Shown: positions 18,450 through 27,323, counted from the first letter of the stretch. The stretch is 64,000 nucleotides of DNA from Spongiibacter thalassae (GCF_012272835.1 NZ_JAAWWK010000001.1:929780-993779); one strand, 5' to 3'. Numbers and translations are program-made. Notes: generated by a model not told the origin, from the letters alone.

Positions 18450-19244
18450 ATGCCTCGCGATGACTACCGCACCATCCTGTTTGACTGTGCCGACAAGGTC
18501 GCCACGATCACCATTAATCGCCCCGAGGCCTTGAACGCCTTTACTCTGGAAATGTGTGAGGAGTTCGAGGCAGTTTGGCAACGTATACAGAACGACGACG
18601 GCATTCACGCGGTTGTGGTCAGGGCGGCAGAGGGGCGGGCTTTTTCCACCGGTGCCGATGTTAAAGCCGGCATCAGCGCCGACCAGTCTACCAACCCCTT
18701 TTATGTCAAAGACCCCGGTGATTATCTGGGGCCCCGCTCTAACCAATGCTGGAAGCCAGTCATCGTCGCGGTGCACGGTCTGTGCTGTGCGGGGGCTTTT
18801 TATTTTCTGAATCAGGCCGACTTCGTGATTTGTTCAGAAGACGCCCAGTTTTTTGATCCCCATGTGAGCTACGGCATGGTCTGTGGTGTTGAGCCTGTGG
18901 GTATGGCCTATCGAGTACCCTTGCAGGAGGTGCTGCGTATCTCGCTGATGGGGGGCGATGAGCGGGTATCAGCCGCTACGGCTCTGCGTATTAACCTGGT
19001 CTCTGAGGTGGTCGAGCGGGAGCAGTTGTGGGCGCGTGCCCATGAATTGGCAAGCAAAATTGCCACCAAGCCACCGTCGGCCACCCAATATACCGTGCGT
19101 GCGATCTGGGAGGGGCTGGATATGCCTCGGGACGCTGCCCTTAATCACGCCCTGCGTCTGTGCGAAATCGGCAACCCCAAGGCAGCGGCAGAGCTGGATG
19201 TTGAGGCGGCGCGAAACGCGGGCAAAAAGTACGAGGTTCGCTGA
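18450..19244 (+). CDS. Enoyl-CoA hydratase/isomerase family protein lacking the usual catalytic glutamates
   Basis: Crotonase-fold protein of 264 residues, starting at ATG 18450 after GATAAGG; the frame extends upstream without a better start. The oxyanion loop RAFSTGADVKAG is present. Where classical hydratases have GGGxELAL, it has CAGAFYFLNQAD, and where they have PExxLG it has FDPHVSYG, so both hydratase glutamates are replaced. Hydration by the standard mechanism is therefore doubtful; isomerase, hydrolase or lyase activity within the superfamily is possible. It heads the plus-strand run, divergent from the thiolase/FadJ genes, and overlaps the next gene by one base. Confidence 0.87.
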   Translation: MPRDDYRTILFDCADKVATITINRPEALNAFTLEMCEEFEAVWQRIQNDDGIHAVVVRAAEGRAFSTGADVKAGISADQSTNPFYVKDPGDYLGPRSNQCWKPVIVAVHGLCCAGAFYFLNQADFVICSEDAQFFDPHVSYGMVCGVEPVGMAYRVPLQEVLRISLMGGDERVSAATALRINLVSEVVEREQLWARAHELASKIATKPPSATQYTVRAIWEGLDMPRDAALNHALRLCEIGNPKAAAELDVEAARNAGKKYEVR

Positions 19245-20155
19245 TGGGGGGCGTTCACGCCGCCGGGGTCGCGAATACCTTTAGTCCGTCCTGGTCTGAA
19301 TATCTGCCCATTCGAGGGGTGAACTACCATATTCGCCAGTGGGGTCGAGCAGGGGCGCCGAAGGTGTTTCTGTTCCACGGCTGGATGGACTCCTCGGTAA
19401 CCTGGCAGTTTGTGGTGGATGAAATTCTCGCCAAAGACAGCAATTGGCATTTTATTGCGCCGGACTGGAGCGGCTATGGCCACTCGGAGCCGCGCCCCGG
19501 CGGCTCCATGTTTATTGGTTTTCTCGGCGATATGGAACAGGTCATTCGCCACTATGCCCCGACCGAAACACTGAAAATTATCGCCCACAGCATGGGCGCG
19601 AACCTGTCGAGTATCTACGCCAGTGCCCGCGCCGAGCGGGTCAGTCACTTCGTCAATCTTGAGGGCCTGGCGCCCATGCCCGGTGGTGAGTTTGGCAAGC
19701 CACTGCACTATCAGGTCGCCCGCTGGTTAAACGGCTCCCGGGGGCGAACCCGGGCCTATAGCAGTCGTGAGGCCTTTGTCGAGCGGCTGACTCAGCAAAA
19801 CCCCCGCCTGAGCCAAACCAGAGCCGCCTTTTTAGCGGAGCACTTTTTACAAGCTGACGAGGAGGGGGGCTTTGTACCCCGGGCGGAGGTTGAAGCGCGA
19901 CAGGTTGCGCCGATTTATCCCCATCCGGAACAGGTCAAAGAGCTGCTGCGTCACATCTCTGCCAAAGTGCTGGTGGTAAGAGGCACAGACTCCTTTGTCA
20001 GTGAGTGTTTTGCCGGCCACGACGATGTGCTTGCGGAAAGACTGGCCTGTTATCAGCACCGCAGCGATCTGGTTCTGCAGGGTGCCAGCCACAATATGCA
20101 CCAGGAATTTCCCGCCGAGGTTGCTCAGGCATCCCTGGCCCTGTTTGCCCGTTAA
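19244..20155 (+). CDS. Alpha/beta-hydrolase
   Basis: Hydrolase of 303 residues whose ATG overlaps the crotonase stop (TGATG). The oxyanion region is VFLFHGWMDS, the nucleophile elbow IAHSMGANLSS carries the Ser, and the catalytic His lies near the C-terminus in LQGASHNMHQE. Candidate roles are ester, lactone or meta-cleavage-product hydrolysis, but the substrate is not evident. Tight coupling to the crotonase and flavin reductase genes suggests one pathway step. No signal peptide, so cytoplasmic. Confidence 0.9.
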   Translation: MGGVHAAGVANTFSPSWSEYLPIRGVNYHIRQWGRAGAPKVFLFHGWMDSSVTWQFVVDEILAKDSNWHFIAPDWSGYGHSEPRPGGSMFIGFLGDMEQVIRHYAPTETLKIIAHSMGANLSSIYASARAERVSHFVNLEGLAPMPGGEFGKPLHYQVARWLNGSRGRTRAYSSREAFVERLTQQNPRLSQTRAAFLAEHFLQADEEGGFVPRAEVEARQVAPIYPHPEQVKELLRHISAKVLVVRGTDSFVSECFAGHDDVLAERLACYQHRSDLVLQGASHNMHQEFPAEVAQASLALFAR

Positions 20156-20170
20156 TTCGAGGAGAAGATT

Positions 20171-21115
20171 ATGACGTCCCCACATCCTGTTGATCCCAAA
20201 GTATTGCGCAGCGCGCTGGGATCGTTCACCACCGGTGTCACGGTGGTAACCACGCGCAACGATGGCCAAGACGCCGGTGTGACTGTTAACAGCTTTAATT
20301 CCGTCTCTCTGGACCCACCGATGGTGTTGTGGAGTCTGGCCAAGTCAGCGGGCAGTTTTCCCACCTACCACAGTGCTGAGCATTTTGCGGTGCATATTCT
20401 CGCCGCCGATCAGGAGCCCCTTTCCCAGCGCTTTGCTACCAAGGGTATCGACAAATTTGCCGAGGTTGACTTCCATCGCGGCGTAGGGGATGTGCCTATA
20501 CTCGACGGATGTTCAGCGGTGTTCCACTGCAAAACCGTCTATCGCTACGAGGGTGGCGACCACGAAATCTATGTGGGTCAGGTGGAAAAGCTGGAACATT
20601 TTGACCGCCAACCGCTGGTCTTCCACGGCGGTAAATACGCCTTGGCGGTGCCCAAGAAAAAGCCCGAGTCCGTGGCTGACGACACGCGGGCCAGGGGCTT
20701 CTCGGCCAACTCCCTGACCTACCTCATGGGACTGGTGTATTTTCAATTGATGCAGCGCGCCACGGCGCAGCTGGGCCAGCGGGGAATTACCGAGGCGGAA
20801 ATGGCGGCATTGAATATTCTGGCGATTGATGACGGTCGCAGTGCCACCGAAATCGACGCTATGGTGCGTATCAGCGGTTACCGCATCGACGATGACGTAC
20901 TTAAACATATGGCAGACAAAAATCTTGTCGCGTTGACAGAGGCTGCCGATGGCCTGCGCGCCAATTTGCTTGAGGCAGGTCGCGAGTTGCAGCTTGAGCA
21001 AGTGGCGTTTATTCAGGCGCTGGAAGATGACGCGCTGCCCGAGGGCGCCTACGCAGAAACGGTATTGGCCAAGGAACTGCTCAAAACCACCGCCAGAAAA
21101 CTACTGAAAAGCTGA
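20171..21115 (+). CDS. Flavin reductase-like split-barrel protein fused to a MarR-like winged-helix domain
   Basis: Protein of 314 residues. Residues 1 to about 165 form a flavin reductase/FMN-binding split barrel (LGSFTTGVTVVTT, VNSFNSVSLDPPM, HFAVHILAADQ), like the small component of two-component flavin monooxygenases such as HsaB. After a Lys/Pro-rich linker, residues from about 185 resemble a MarR-type domain (TEAEMAALNILA, SATEIDAMVRISGYRIDDDV). A simple reductase is about 170-190 residues, so the C-terminal half is an addition. It could make FMNH2 for a monooxygenase encoded elsewhere, since no large oxygenase component lies next to it. The extra domain may sense or regulate. Confidence 0.85.
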   Translation: MTSPHPVDPKVLRSALGSFTTGVTVVTTRNDGQDAGVTVNSFNSVSLDPPMVLWSLAKSAGSFPTYHSAEHFAVHILAADQEPLSQRFATKGIDKFAEVDFHRGVGDVPILDGCSAVFHCKTVYRYEGGDHEIYVGQVEKLEHFDRQPLVFHGGKYALAVPKKKPESVADDTRARGFSANSLTYLMGLVYFQLMQRATAQLGQRGITEAEMAALNILAIDDGRSATEIDAMVRISGYRIDDDVLKHMADKNLVALTEAADGLRANLLEAGRELQLEQVAFIQALEDDALPEGAYAETVLAKELLKTTARKLLKS

Positions 21116-21166
21116 AGACTAACCAGAGCCTGCTAACAGGTGTTAATAACACGGGTACTACAGATT

Positions 21167-22669
21167 ATGTCCGACTCTATAAAAAATCAGGCCGTCATTA
21201 TTGGCGTTGGGGAAATTACAGAGAAATTGGCAGCGGGCACCATAGGCCGCGAGCCAGCCGCCTTGATTGCCGCAGCGGCGGAACAGGCCATTGCCGATGC
21301 CGGCGTGGAGGTTGAGCGCCTTAAATCCACCATTAGTGCCTTTACGGTTATTAATCAGATGGGTTGGCCCTATAAAGATATTGCCGGTGTTGCAGCGGGC
21401 AAGCTCGGCATCTCCGGGGCTGAATGTGACGAGAGCCCCGTGGGTGGCAATATGCCCACGCTTTATCTTACCGAAGCGGCAAAACAGGTGCAGAGTGGTG
21501 CGCAAAAGGCGGTGGTGATTAGCGGTGGCGAAGCCACAGCATCGTTGATGGCCGCCGGCAAACTGCAACAGCGTCCCGATTGGACGCCCCCGGCTGAAAG
21601 CAAACCGCGCCCGAAAAAAGCCGATTTTTTCCACCCCGAAGCACTGAAATACGGCCTGAATATGCCGGTGGATGTTTACCCCCTGTATGACAACGCGATT
21701 CGCGCTGCATGGGGCCAGAGCTACGCTGAGGCCCAGCGGGAATCCGGCGAGATCGGCGCAAACATGGCCGCAGTGGCAGCGGAAAATCCCAATGCCTGGA
21801 TGGGCAAGCCCCTGTCTGCCGAGGATATTTGCCAGCCCTCGGAAAAAAACCGTATGGTCGTGCACCCCTATACTAAATGGATGATTGCCAACCCAGTGGT
21901 CAACCAGGCCTCGGCCTGTATTGTTACCAGCTACGAAACGGCGATGGCACTGGGCGTTGCTGAGGACAAACTGATCTACATCGGCAGCGGTGTCGGCGGC
22001 GCGGAGCCAAGGGATATTCTTTCCCGCAGTGGCTACACCGAAGCCCACGCGATGTCGGCGGTGCTGCAACGGACACTGGCCATTAACGGTGTTGAGGGCG
22101 AGCCTGATCTGGTTGAGCTTTACAGCTGCTTCCCCTGTGTGCCAAAGCTGGCCAAAAAGGCGCTGGGGCTGAGCGGAGACAAACCGCTGTCAGTCACTGG
22201 CGGGCTGACCTTCTTCGGCGCGCCGGTCAACAATTACATGGGCCACGCGATTGTTGCCATGGTGCGGGCGATACGCGCCGGACGCGGTGAAAATGGCCTG
22301 CTTTACGGCAATGGCGAATTTGTGACCAAGCACCACGCGGTGATGCTCTACGGCCAGCCGGTAGCAGGTGGTGTGGAAAACCTCGATTTGCAGGCCGAGT
22401 TGGACGCCAACTATGGGAATGTACCCGAGGTCTTGCCTCAGTATGAGGGCACATCCACCATTGAAAGCTACGTCGTCTGGTACGGCCGCGACGGTGCGCC
22501 CGAGCGGGGCACAGTAATCTGCCGTGTTGCCTCGGGCAAGCGCCATCTGGCAGCGGTGAACTGTGCACAAACCCTGGCACTGCTCATCAGCGACAGCCGC
22601 GAAGCGGTAGGTGCCGAAGGCGTGTGTCAGGTTGGTGACGATGGCTTGAACTACTGGCAGGCACAGTAG
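21167..22669 (+). CDS. Thiolase-like protein (TLP1 type, with additional C-terminal domain)
   Basis: About 500 residues from ATG 21167 (a GTG at 21140 is an in-frame alternative; neither has a strong ribosome site). Thiolase fold begins QAVIIGVGEITEK and continues through AVVISGGEATAS. The C-terminal 100 residues after the core (GEFVTKHHAVMLYGQPV onward) match the extra domain known from thiolase-like type 1 proteins. The usual nucleophile context CSSG is not seen; the corresponding segment is ECDESPVGGN. It may therefore not be a standard thiolase; the acyl-CoA-related role comes from the family and the operon. Confidence 0.85.
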   Translation: MSDSIKNQAVIIGVGEITEKLAAGTIGREPAALIAAAAEQAIADAGVEVERLKSTISAFTVINQMGWPYKDIAGVAAGKLGISGAECDESPVGGNMPTLYLTEAAKQVQSGAQKAVVISGGEATASLMAAGKLQQRPDWTPPAESKPRPKKADFFHPEALKYGLNMPVDVYPLYDNAIRAAWGQSYAEAQRESGEIGANMAAVAAENPNAWMGKPLSAEDICQPSEKNRMVVHPYTKWMIANPVVNQASACIVTSYETAMALGVAEDKLIYIGSGVGGAEPRDILSRSGYTEAHAMSAVLQRTLAINGVEGEPDLVELYSCFPCVPKLAKKALGLSGDKPLSVTGGLTFFGAPVNNYMGHAIVAMVRAIRAGRGENGLLYGNGEFVTKHHAVMLYGQPVAGGVENLDLQAELDANYGNVPEVLPQYEGTSTIESYVVWYGRDGAPERGTVICRVASGKRHLAAVNCAQTLALLISDSREAVGAEGVCQVGDDGLNYWQAQ

Positions 22670-22719
22670 ACCCTCGGGGCGAGCTCGCAGCAAAGCTTAA
22701 TTGGACAAGGATAATAACG

Positions 22720-23055
22720 ATGAAAGTCTTTCAATTTTTTCTTGTTGTGTGCTGGCTAGGGGTGGCGGCGGTGACCGCCGTCGCCTTTGCCGAGCAGGGT
22801 ATGGCGGCGGGCCAGGTATTTGTCAGTGATATACAGCAACTGAACTGGAGAGCCCAGTTCAATGTGGATTTCTTCGCCCACCTGCTGTTGATGGGGCTAT
22901 GGGTCGCATGGCGTGCGCGTTTTTCTGCACTGGGTATAGTGACCGGTGTCGCCTGTGTGTTGGGCGGCGGACTGGTCAGCCTGATCTATATTCTTGTGGC
23001 GGCGTTGCGTTGTGGCGGCGACGTGCAAAAGTTGTTGCTGGGGCAGCGCCTTTAG
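22720..23055 (+). CDS. Small inner-membrane protein, function unknown
   Basis: Protein of 111 residues with three predicted membrane helices (about 5-24, 50-66 and 70-93) and a short polar C-terminus. The arrangement somewhat resembles DUF2834 proteins, but I cannot assign it firmly. It is preceded by an AAGGATAAT ribosome site and follows the thiolase-like gene by 50 bases as the last member of the plus-strand run. A terminator hairpin follows. Confidence 0.7.
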   Translation: MKVFQFFLVVCWLGVAAVTAVAFAEQGMAAGQVFVSDIQQLNWRAQFNVDFFAHLLLMGLWVAWRARFSALGIVTGVACVLGGGLVSLIYILVAALRCGGDVQKLLLGQRL

Positions 23056-23079
23056 CGCGATCAGTTAGCTCAACGGTAA

Positions 23080-23107
23080 CTGAGCCTGTTGTCGGGCTCA
23101 GGCTTTT
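23080..23107 (+). terminator. Hairpin terminator after the small membrane protein
   Basis: CTGAGCC (23080-23086) and GGCTCAG (23095-23101) form perfect 7-bp arms followed by GCTTTTCC. A second smaller palindrome, CAGTTA...TAACTG, lies just upstream. Confidence 0.6.
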
Positions 23108-23146
23108 CCATTGGCTGCGCGCCCCGGATTTCTCTCCGCTCCTCGG

Positions 23147-25492
23147 CTACAAGGTAAACTGCCAGGTCGCTTCTACCCCAAACCGCCTCGGTTCCCCCAG
23201 GGTCGTCGTGCCGCCGGTTGTCGGGTCGGCATCGAGGAAGGAGGGGATAATATTGGCATAGGTTTCCTCGTCGGTGAGGTTGGTCACAAACAGCCCTATG
23301 CGCAGGTCGAGTTCGGTTAGGTTCACATAAGCCGTTGTGCTGACGAAAGACACGGCTTCCTGGCTGTGATAGGGGTTGTGGCGGAAGGCATTGGCATCGT
23401 TGTCCAGCGCGGTTTTCGCGGAATAGGAGTAGTTCAGTGCGCTGCCGATTTCGCCCCAGTGAAAGGGGTGTTTGTAGTTAAGGGATAGCGACGCCTTTTT
23501 ATTCGGTGCATAGGGCCCTTCTTTCGATTCGTCATCGTATTCAAAATTGAGCAGTGTGCCGGTGGCTATCACCGTGAAGTTGTCCGACATCGAAACCGTG
23601 AGTTCCAGTTCGCTACCGTCAATGGTGGCATCTCCGAGGTTTTCCACAAAGGTAGAAATTTCCACCACATTGGAAAACTGAATGGCGCAGTAATCACTGT
23701 GGTAGGTCGCAAGGTTCAGGCGAACGCGGTTGTCGAAAAAGTCGGTTTTCAGGCCGGCCTCGAGATCCACGACAAATTCCGGGTCAAAAGGCACGAGGGT
23801 TTCTGCGTTTCGCCCACGGAAGTTCTGGCCACCGCTGCGGGCGCCCCGGGATTTTTTAAGGTACAACATCGTGGTGTCTGACAGACTCCAATCGGCAGAT
23901 AAGGTCCATACCTTGTATTCGTAGTCAGTTGACTGATTGAAATTACAGGACTCGCCGTCGTTGGTGACGCCCGGTGCATCAGGTGCGTAGGGACAGTTGT
24001 CGGTCTGGGTGCCCGCGGCGATTGCAACGGCATTACTGTCGGGGCCGAGCAGGTCATTGGCCAGCCCGGTGTCCCGGGTGTCCAGATCCAGCAACTTGGT
24101 TTCGGTAACATCCCGAGCGCCAACGGTGACCGAAAGATTGTCCAGCAGATCAACACTCAGCTGAAAAAAGAAGGATTCGCTGGTGTTTTCAAAGTAGGCG
24201 TCGCCGTATTGGTCGAGCAGCGGAACGCTGCCTGGTGGTATAGCGGGAGGGGCGGGAAAGCCCAGGGCGGCTGCAACAACTTCCGAGGCGTAGGTAGTGA
24301 ATTCGTCGCCGCCGCTTTCCTCAAAGTCGTAGTAACCAAAAACCAATGAAACCCGGTCGTCAAAAAAACTATTGGAATACTGTAACTCCAGTGAGGTTTG
24401 TTCAGCGGTCTGGTGGGCGTCCTGAATCACGCCCTTCGCGCTGGTGCCATCGGCATCGACAAGAAAGGGGAAGTCCAGGTCACGCAGGGCATAGATCGCT
24501 TTGAATTCTCCAGCGGAGGAATCGTAGATGCCCTTCAGGTAGGTGCCCTCGGTGGTGGCGCGGGCGCGGGAGGGTACATCAGTCCAGTAACTGTAAAAAT
24601 CATCGGAGGAACGCTGGTATTCCGACAAGGCACCGGCGGCGTTAGTGCGGGCACGGTCTCCGGCCTGATCGTAGGAGGGGGTGCCATTGGTGCGGGTGTC
24701 GCTGTAGTCGTAGCCCAGCTCCAGAGTGAGGTTATTGCTGGCGTCCCACAAAATATTGGCGCGGTAGCCTTCGGTATCTTTACCGCCGGGCGTGGAGTGG
24801 CCGATAACCTGCTCGGGGTCATCCTGGGCGACGAGGGTGGCATTGGCATGACCGTTCCGTTCCCGCAGAGAGTAGCTTAAACGCGCTGCCAGGGTTTCTC
24901 CCAGCGGAATATTGATAGCGCCCTCCCGGTGAAGGGCGCCATAGTTCCCCGCCATCACGCGCAAGAAGCCACCGGTTTCGCCACCCGGCTCGGCTTTGTT
25001 GGGAATCACCTTGAGCGCCCCTCCGGTAGTATTGCGACCGTAGAGCGTGCCCTGGGGTCCTTTTAGCACCTCAACCCGAGCCACATCGAACATGTCCAGC
25101 AGAGAACCCGGGGCGCGGCCCAGATACACCTCGTCCAGATATACCCCCACTGATGGGTCAAGGGTAATTACCGAGGGGTCGTTCTGCACCTGTCCGCGCA
25201 GTGAAATAATCGGGTTTATGCTGGCGCCGTTGGCACTGGAAAAGACCAAACTCGGGGTGACATTGGCAATGCCGCTAATGTCCTGAATGGCCGCGTCCTG
25301 CAGTGATTCGGCACCAAAATTGGTGACCGCCGCAGGAACGTCTTGCAGGTTTTCGGCTTTTCTTCGGGCCGTAACCACTACCTCTTCGAGTGCAGCCAGG
25401 GATTGCTCGGCGGCCATAGCAATCGCTATGGCCAGCACGGTTTTTTTACACAGAGCTTTTTTACACGAAGCTTTTTTACACAGAAGGTTCAT
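23147..25492 (-). CDS. TonB-dependent outer-membrane receptor
   Basis: Receptor of 781 residues, paralogous to that at 9946-12291: same length, same VVVTARR, NLQDVPAAVTNFG and GPQGTLYGRNTTGGA plug motifs, and the same late FEYDDE and HKK/NKKASL segments. The signal peptide is odd: the n-region contains three Lys-Lys repeats (CKKASCKKALCKKT), encoded by a 15-bp tandem repeat, before the hydrophobic VLAIAIAMAA. It probably imports a compound related to the other receptor's substrate. It stands alone on the minus strand, 45 bases after the phosphotransferase gene's stop, and may be co-transcribed with it under MarR control. Confidence 0.92.
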   Translation of the reverse strand: MNLLCKKASCKKALCKKTVLAIAIAMAAEQSLAALEEVVVTARRKAENLQDVPAAVTNFGAESLQDAAIQDISGIANVTPSLVFSSANGASINPIISLRGQVQNDPSVITLDPSVGVYLDEVYLGRAPGSLLDMFDVARVEVLKGPQGTLYGRNTTGGALKVIPNKAEPGGETGGFLRVMAGNYGALHREGAINIPLGETLAARLSYSLRERNGHANATLVAQDDPEQVIGHSTPGGKDTEGYRANILWDASNNLTLELGYDYSDTRTNGTPSYDQAGDRARTNAAGALSEYQRSSDDFYSYWTDVPSRARATTEGTYLKGIYDSSAGEFKAIYALRDLDFPFLVDADGTSAKGVIQDAHQTAEQTSLELQYSNSFFDDRVSLVFGYYDFEESGGDEFTTYASEVVAAALGFPAPPAIPPGSVPLLDQYGDAYFENTSESFFFQLSVDLLDNLSVTVGARDVTETKLLDLDTRDTGLANDLLGPDSNAVAIAAGTQTDNCPYAPDAPGVTNDGESCNFNQSTDYEYKVWTLSADWSLSDTTMLYLKKSRGARSGGQNFRGRNAETLVPFDPEFVVDLEAGLKTDFFDNRVRLNLATYHSDYCAIQFSNVVEISTFVENLGDATIDGSELELTVSMSDNFTVIATGTLLNFEYDDESKEGPYAPNKKASLSLNYKHPFHWGEIGSALNYSYSAKTALDNDANAFRHNPYHSQEAVSFVSTTAYVNLTELDLRIGLFVTNLTDEETYANIIPSFLDADPTTGGTTTLGEPRRFGVEATWQFTL
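25441..25486. repeat. 15-bp tandem repeat (three copies) in the TonB receptor signal sequence
   Basis: Three successive copies of a unit close to CTTTTTTACACAGAG (25441-25455, 25456-25470, 25471-25486, the last with one extra base). Each encodes a Cys-Lys-Lys-containing unit in the receptor's n-region. The T6-T7 runs make slippage likely. Confidence 0.8.
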
Positions 25493-25537
25493 TATATTTT
25501 TTCTCGTATCTGTTGCGACGATCAGTGAACGGGCGGT

Positions 25538-26728
25538 TCAGCGCACAAGCTGTAGCAAACGATCACCAATATTGTGTTGCTGTATACAACCGCGGGTTGC
25601 TTGCAGTCCGCGCAGCTGGGCCTCTCGATCATGGTTGTAACTGCCGTGAACAAAGGCGGTAATCGCTGCATCCCATCTGTCCAACACGAACAGGCAGTAG
25701 AGGTTCCAGCAGGTGTCCCGGTCCAGCTTGATACCGCGTGCGGCCATTTCGCTTAAGTAGTGGTCAAACACCGACTGCTCGTGCTCCAGACGCTCCTCCT
25801 CAGACATAGCAGAATGCAAAAAATAGGCGAGGTCGCGGAGTCCGTGGCCGCTGAACACTACCTGCCAATCAAACAGGCCAGCGCTGCCATCGGCTTTGCG
25901 GTAGGTGTTGCCCACGTGTGAGTCGCCGTGGAGTACGGTGCGGGGCAGGGTGTCGAAATAATCAAAGGCGGTATCGGCGTGTTGCTGCCACAGCGCGAGC
26001 ACTTCGCGGGCGGAGTCTGGCAGTACAGTGTTATTCGCCATTCCCATAAAGGCTCCGCGAACTTGCTTGGTCATATCATTAAGCCAGGGCCAGCCAAAGC
26101 GGCAGGTGCGGGGGCGGGCCCAGGCCAGGTCTGTTTGCAGGCGCGGTGACTCCCAGTAGCGGCTGTGCAGTATCGCCAGCGATGTTGCGACGGCTGTCAT
26201 ATGCTCAATACCTACCTGGTCTTTTAGCCAGAAAGGTTTGCTGCCGCTGGCTTCGAGGTCTTCCATTGCGAGCAAGAAACGCCCTCCGGCGTAGGCCTTG
26301 CCGTACCAGATTTTGGGTGCGATATCGCTCAGTTCGGGCTGTAGGCCCAAATAGAAGTTCACCTCTGCATCGTGCATATGCAGCACGCTCAGCATCTCCC
26401 GGTGGGCCGGTTCGGCCGGGGTGGATTTAACAAATACAGTGGTGGGCAGTCCGGCCTGCTGACCGGCGGGGTTCCATTCGAGCTGCCATTTGACGCGGCT
26501 GGTCATGCCACTGTGTTCATCGGCGGGGTGCATTTTCACCAAGGCGGCGCCGTCGATATTGGTGGCCATCGACTGCTCAATCCACTCGGGTGTGACGTCG
26601 GCCATGGTATGGGGGCCATCGATGGTCAATTCCGGGGCTAATGCGGCGGAACGGTCGGCGTCGGCCAGGGCAACGAGGGCCTGTTGGTGGTAAGTATCGC
26701 TGCTGAAGGAGGGCTGAGGCTTGGTCAT
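25538..26728 (-). CDS. Phosphotransferase family protein (APH/EcKL-like kinase)
   Basis: Kinase-fold protein of 396 residues. The start chosen is ATG 26728, preceded by AAGG at eight bases; GTG at 26737 is an alternative. It has an ATP-binding Lys near 101 (VFVKSTP), Brenner motif HGDSHVGN (267-274) with the catalytic Asp, and the metal Asp in GLFDWQ near 287. Family members phosphorylate hydroxyl groups of small molecules; the substrate here is unknown, possibly an alcohol intermediate of the pathway. It is divergent from a MarR gene, and a perfect palindrome lies between them. A second TGTAAAC half-site touches its start, so MarR repression is likely. Confidence 0.85.
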   Translation of the reverse strand: MTKPQPSFSSDTYHQQALVALADADRSAALAPELTIDGPHTMADVTPEWIEQSMATNIDGAALVKMHPADEHSGMTSRVKWQLEWNPAGQQAGLPTTVFVKSTPAEPAHREMLSVLHMHDAEVNFYLGLQPELSDIAPKIWYGKAYAGGRFLLAMEDLEASGSKPFWLKDQVGIEHMTAVATSLAILHSRYWESPRLQTDLAWARPRTCRFGWPWLNDMTKQVRGAFMGMANNTVLPDSAREVLALWQQHADTAFDYFDTLPRTVLHGDSHVGNTYRKADGSAGLFDWQVVFSGHGLRDLAYFLHSAMSEEERLEHEQSVFDHYLSEMAARGIKLDRDTCWNLYCLFVLDRWDAAITAFVHGSYNHDREAQLRGLQATRGCIQQHNIGDRLLQLVR

Positions 26729-26757
26729 TGTAAACACCTTAATTAATATAATGATTA

Positions 26758-26779
26758 AAATGTAAATATGTTTACATTT
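26758..26779. promoter_or_regulatory. Perfect palindromic operator between kinase and MarR genes
   Basis: AAATGTAAA (26758-26766) and TTTACATTT (26771-26779) are perfect 9-bp inverted arms around TATG. Size, centre spacing and position fit a MarR-family operator controlling both divergent genes. A matching half-site TTGTAAAC occurs at 26728-26735. Confidence 0.75.
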
Positions 26780-26820
26780 GGTGTCAAGTGGACATGTTCG
26801 TTATCGGTGAAGCGAATCGG

Positions 26821-26826
26821 TATAAT
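26821..26826 (+). promoter_or_regulatory. Candidate -10 box of the MarR gene
   Basis: TATAAT, an exact sigma-70 -10 consensus, lies 30 bases before the MarR start and 41 bases after the palindromic operator. The -35 region (about 26798) is a poor match. Confidence 0.45.
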
Positions 26827-26855
26827 GCGCCCACAGCGAACATGGGCGGGATGCA

Positions 26856-27323
26856 ATGGACAGGCAGCAGGAAAAATCCGAGGAAGAATTGGCGACCGAA
26901 TTTCGAGTAAAGATATTCAAGCTCAACGGCTTGCTACTGCGTGCAGCGGACTACCAGCTGCGCGAGGATGCGCCGACCCGGGCGGGCAGCTTATTGCTGG
27001 CGACGATCGTTAGGCACGGCGGTCCGATTACCGCATCCCGCCTTGCAGAGGAGGTCGGGCAGACCCGACAGGGCGTTGGGCGGATGGTGAACAAGTTGGT
27101 GAAGGACGGCTTCCTCCAATATGCCGAAAACCCCTATCACCGCGGCTCGCGCCTGGTCAGCCTGACCCCCAAGGGCGAGGAAGCCTACGAGTACGCGCTG
27201 GAGCAGCACAATAAGCTCACCAAAAAATGGCCTTTCCCTGTCGACCGCGAGGCCCTTGGGGAAACCGTTGAAACGCTGGATAAGATTATCGAGCATCTTG
27301 TCAGTAGCGAGTCGGCGTACTGA
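26856..27323 (+). CDS. MarR family transcriptional regulator
   Basis: Regulator of 155 residues. Winged helix: SRLAEEVGQTRQGVGRMVNKL is the recognition region (about 62-82), followed by the wing YHRGSRLVSLTPKG. An N-terminal helix with KIFKLNGLLL and a C-terminal helix serve dimerisation. The ATG at 26856 is used, with another ATG five bases upstream in a different frame. It probably represses itself and the divergent kinase (and TonB receptor) through the AAATGTAAA palindrome. Remnants of a related gene appear near 44304. Confidence 0.92.
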   Translation: MDRQQEKSEEELATEFRVKIFKLNGLLLRAADYQLREDAPTRAGSLLLATIVRHGGPITASRLAEEVGQTRQGVGRMVNKLVKDGFLQYAENPYHRGSRLVSLTPKGEEAYEYALEQHNKLTKKWPFPVDREALGETVETLDKIIEHLVSSESAY

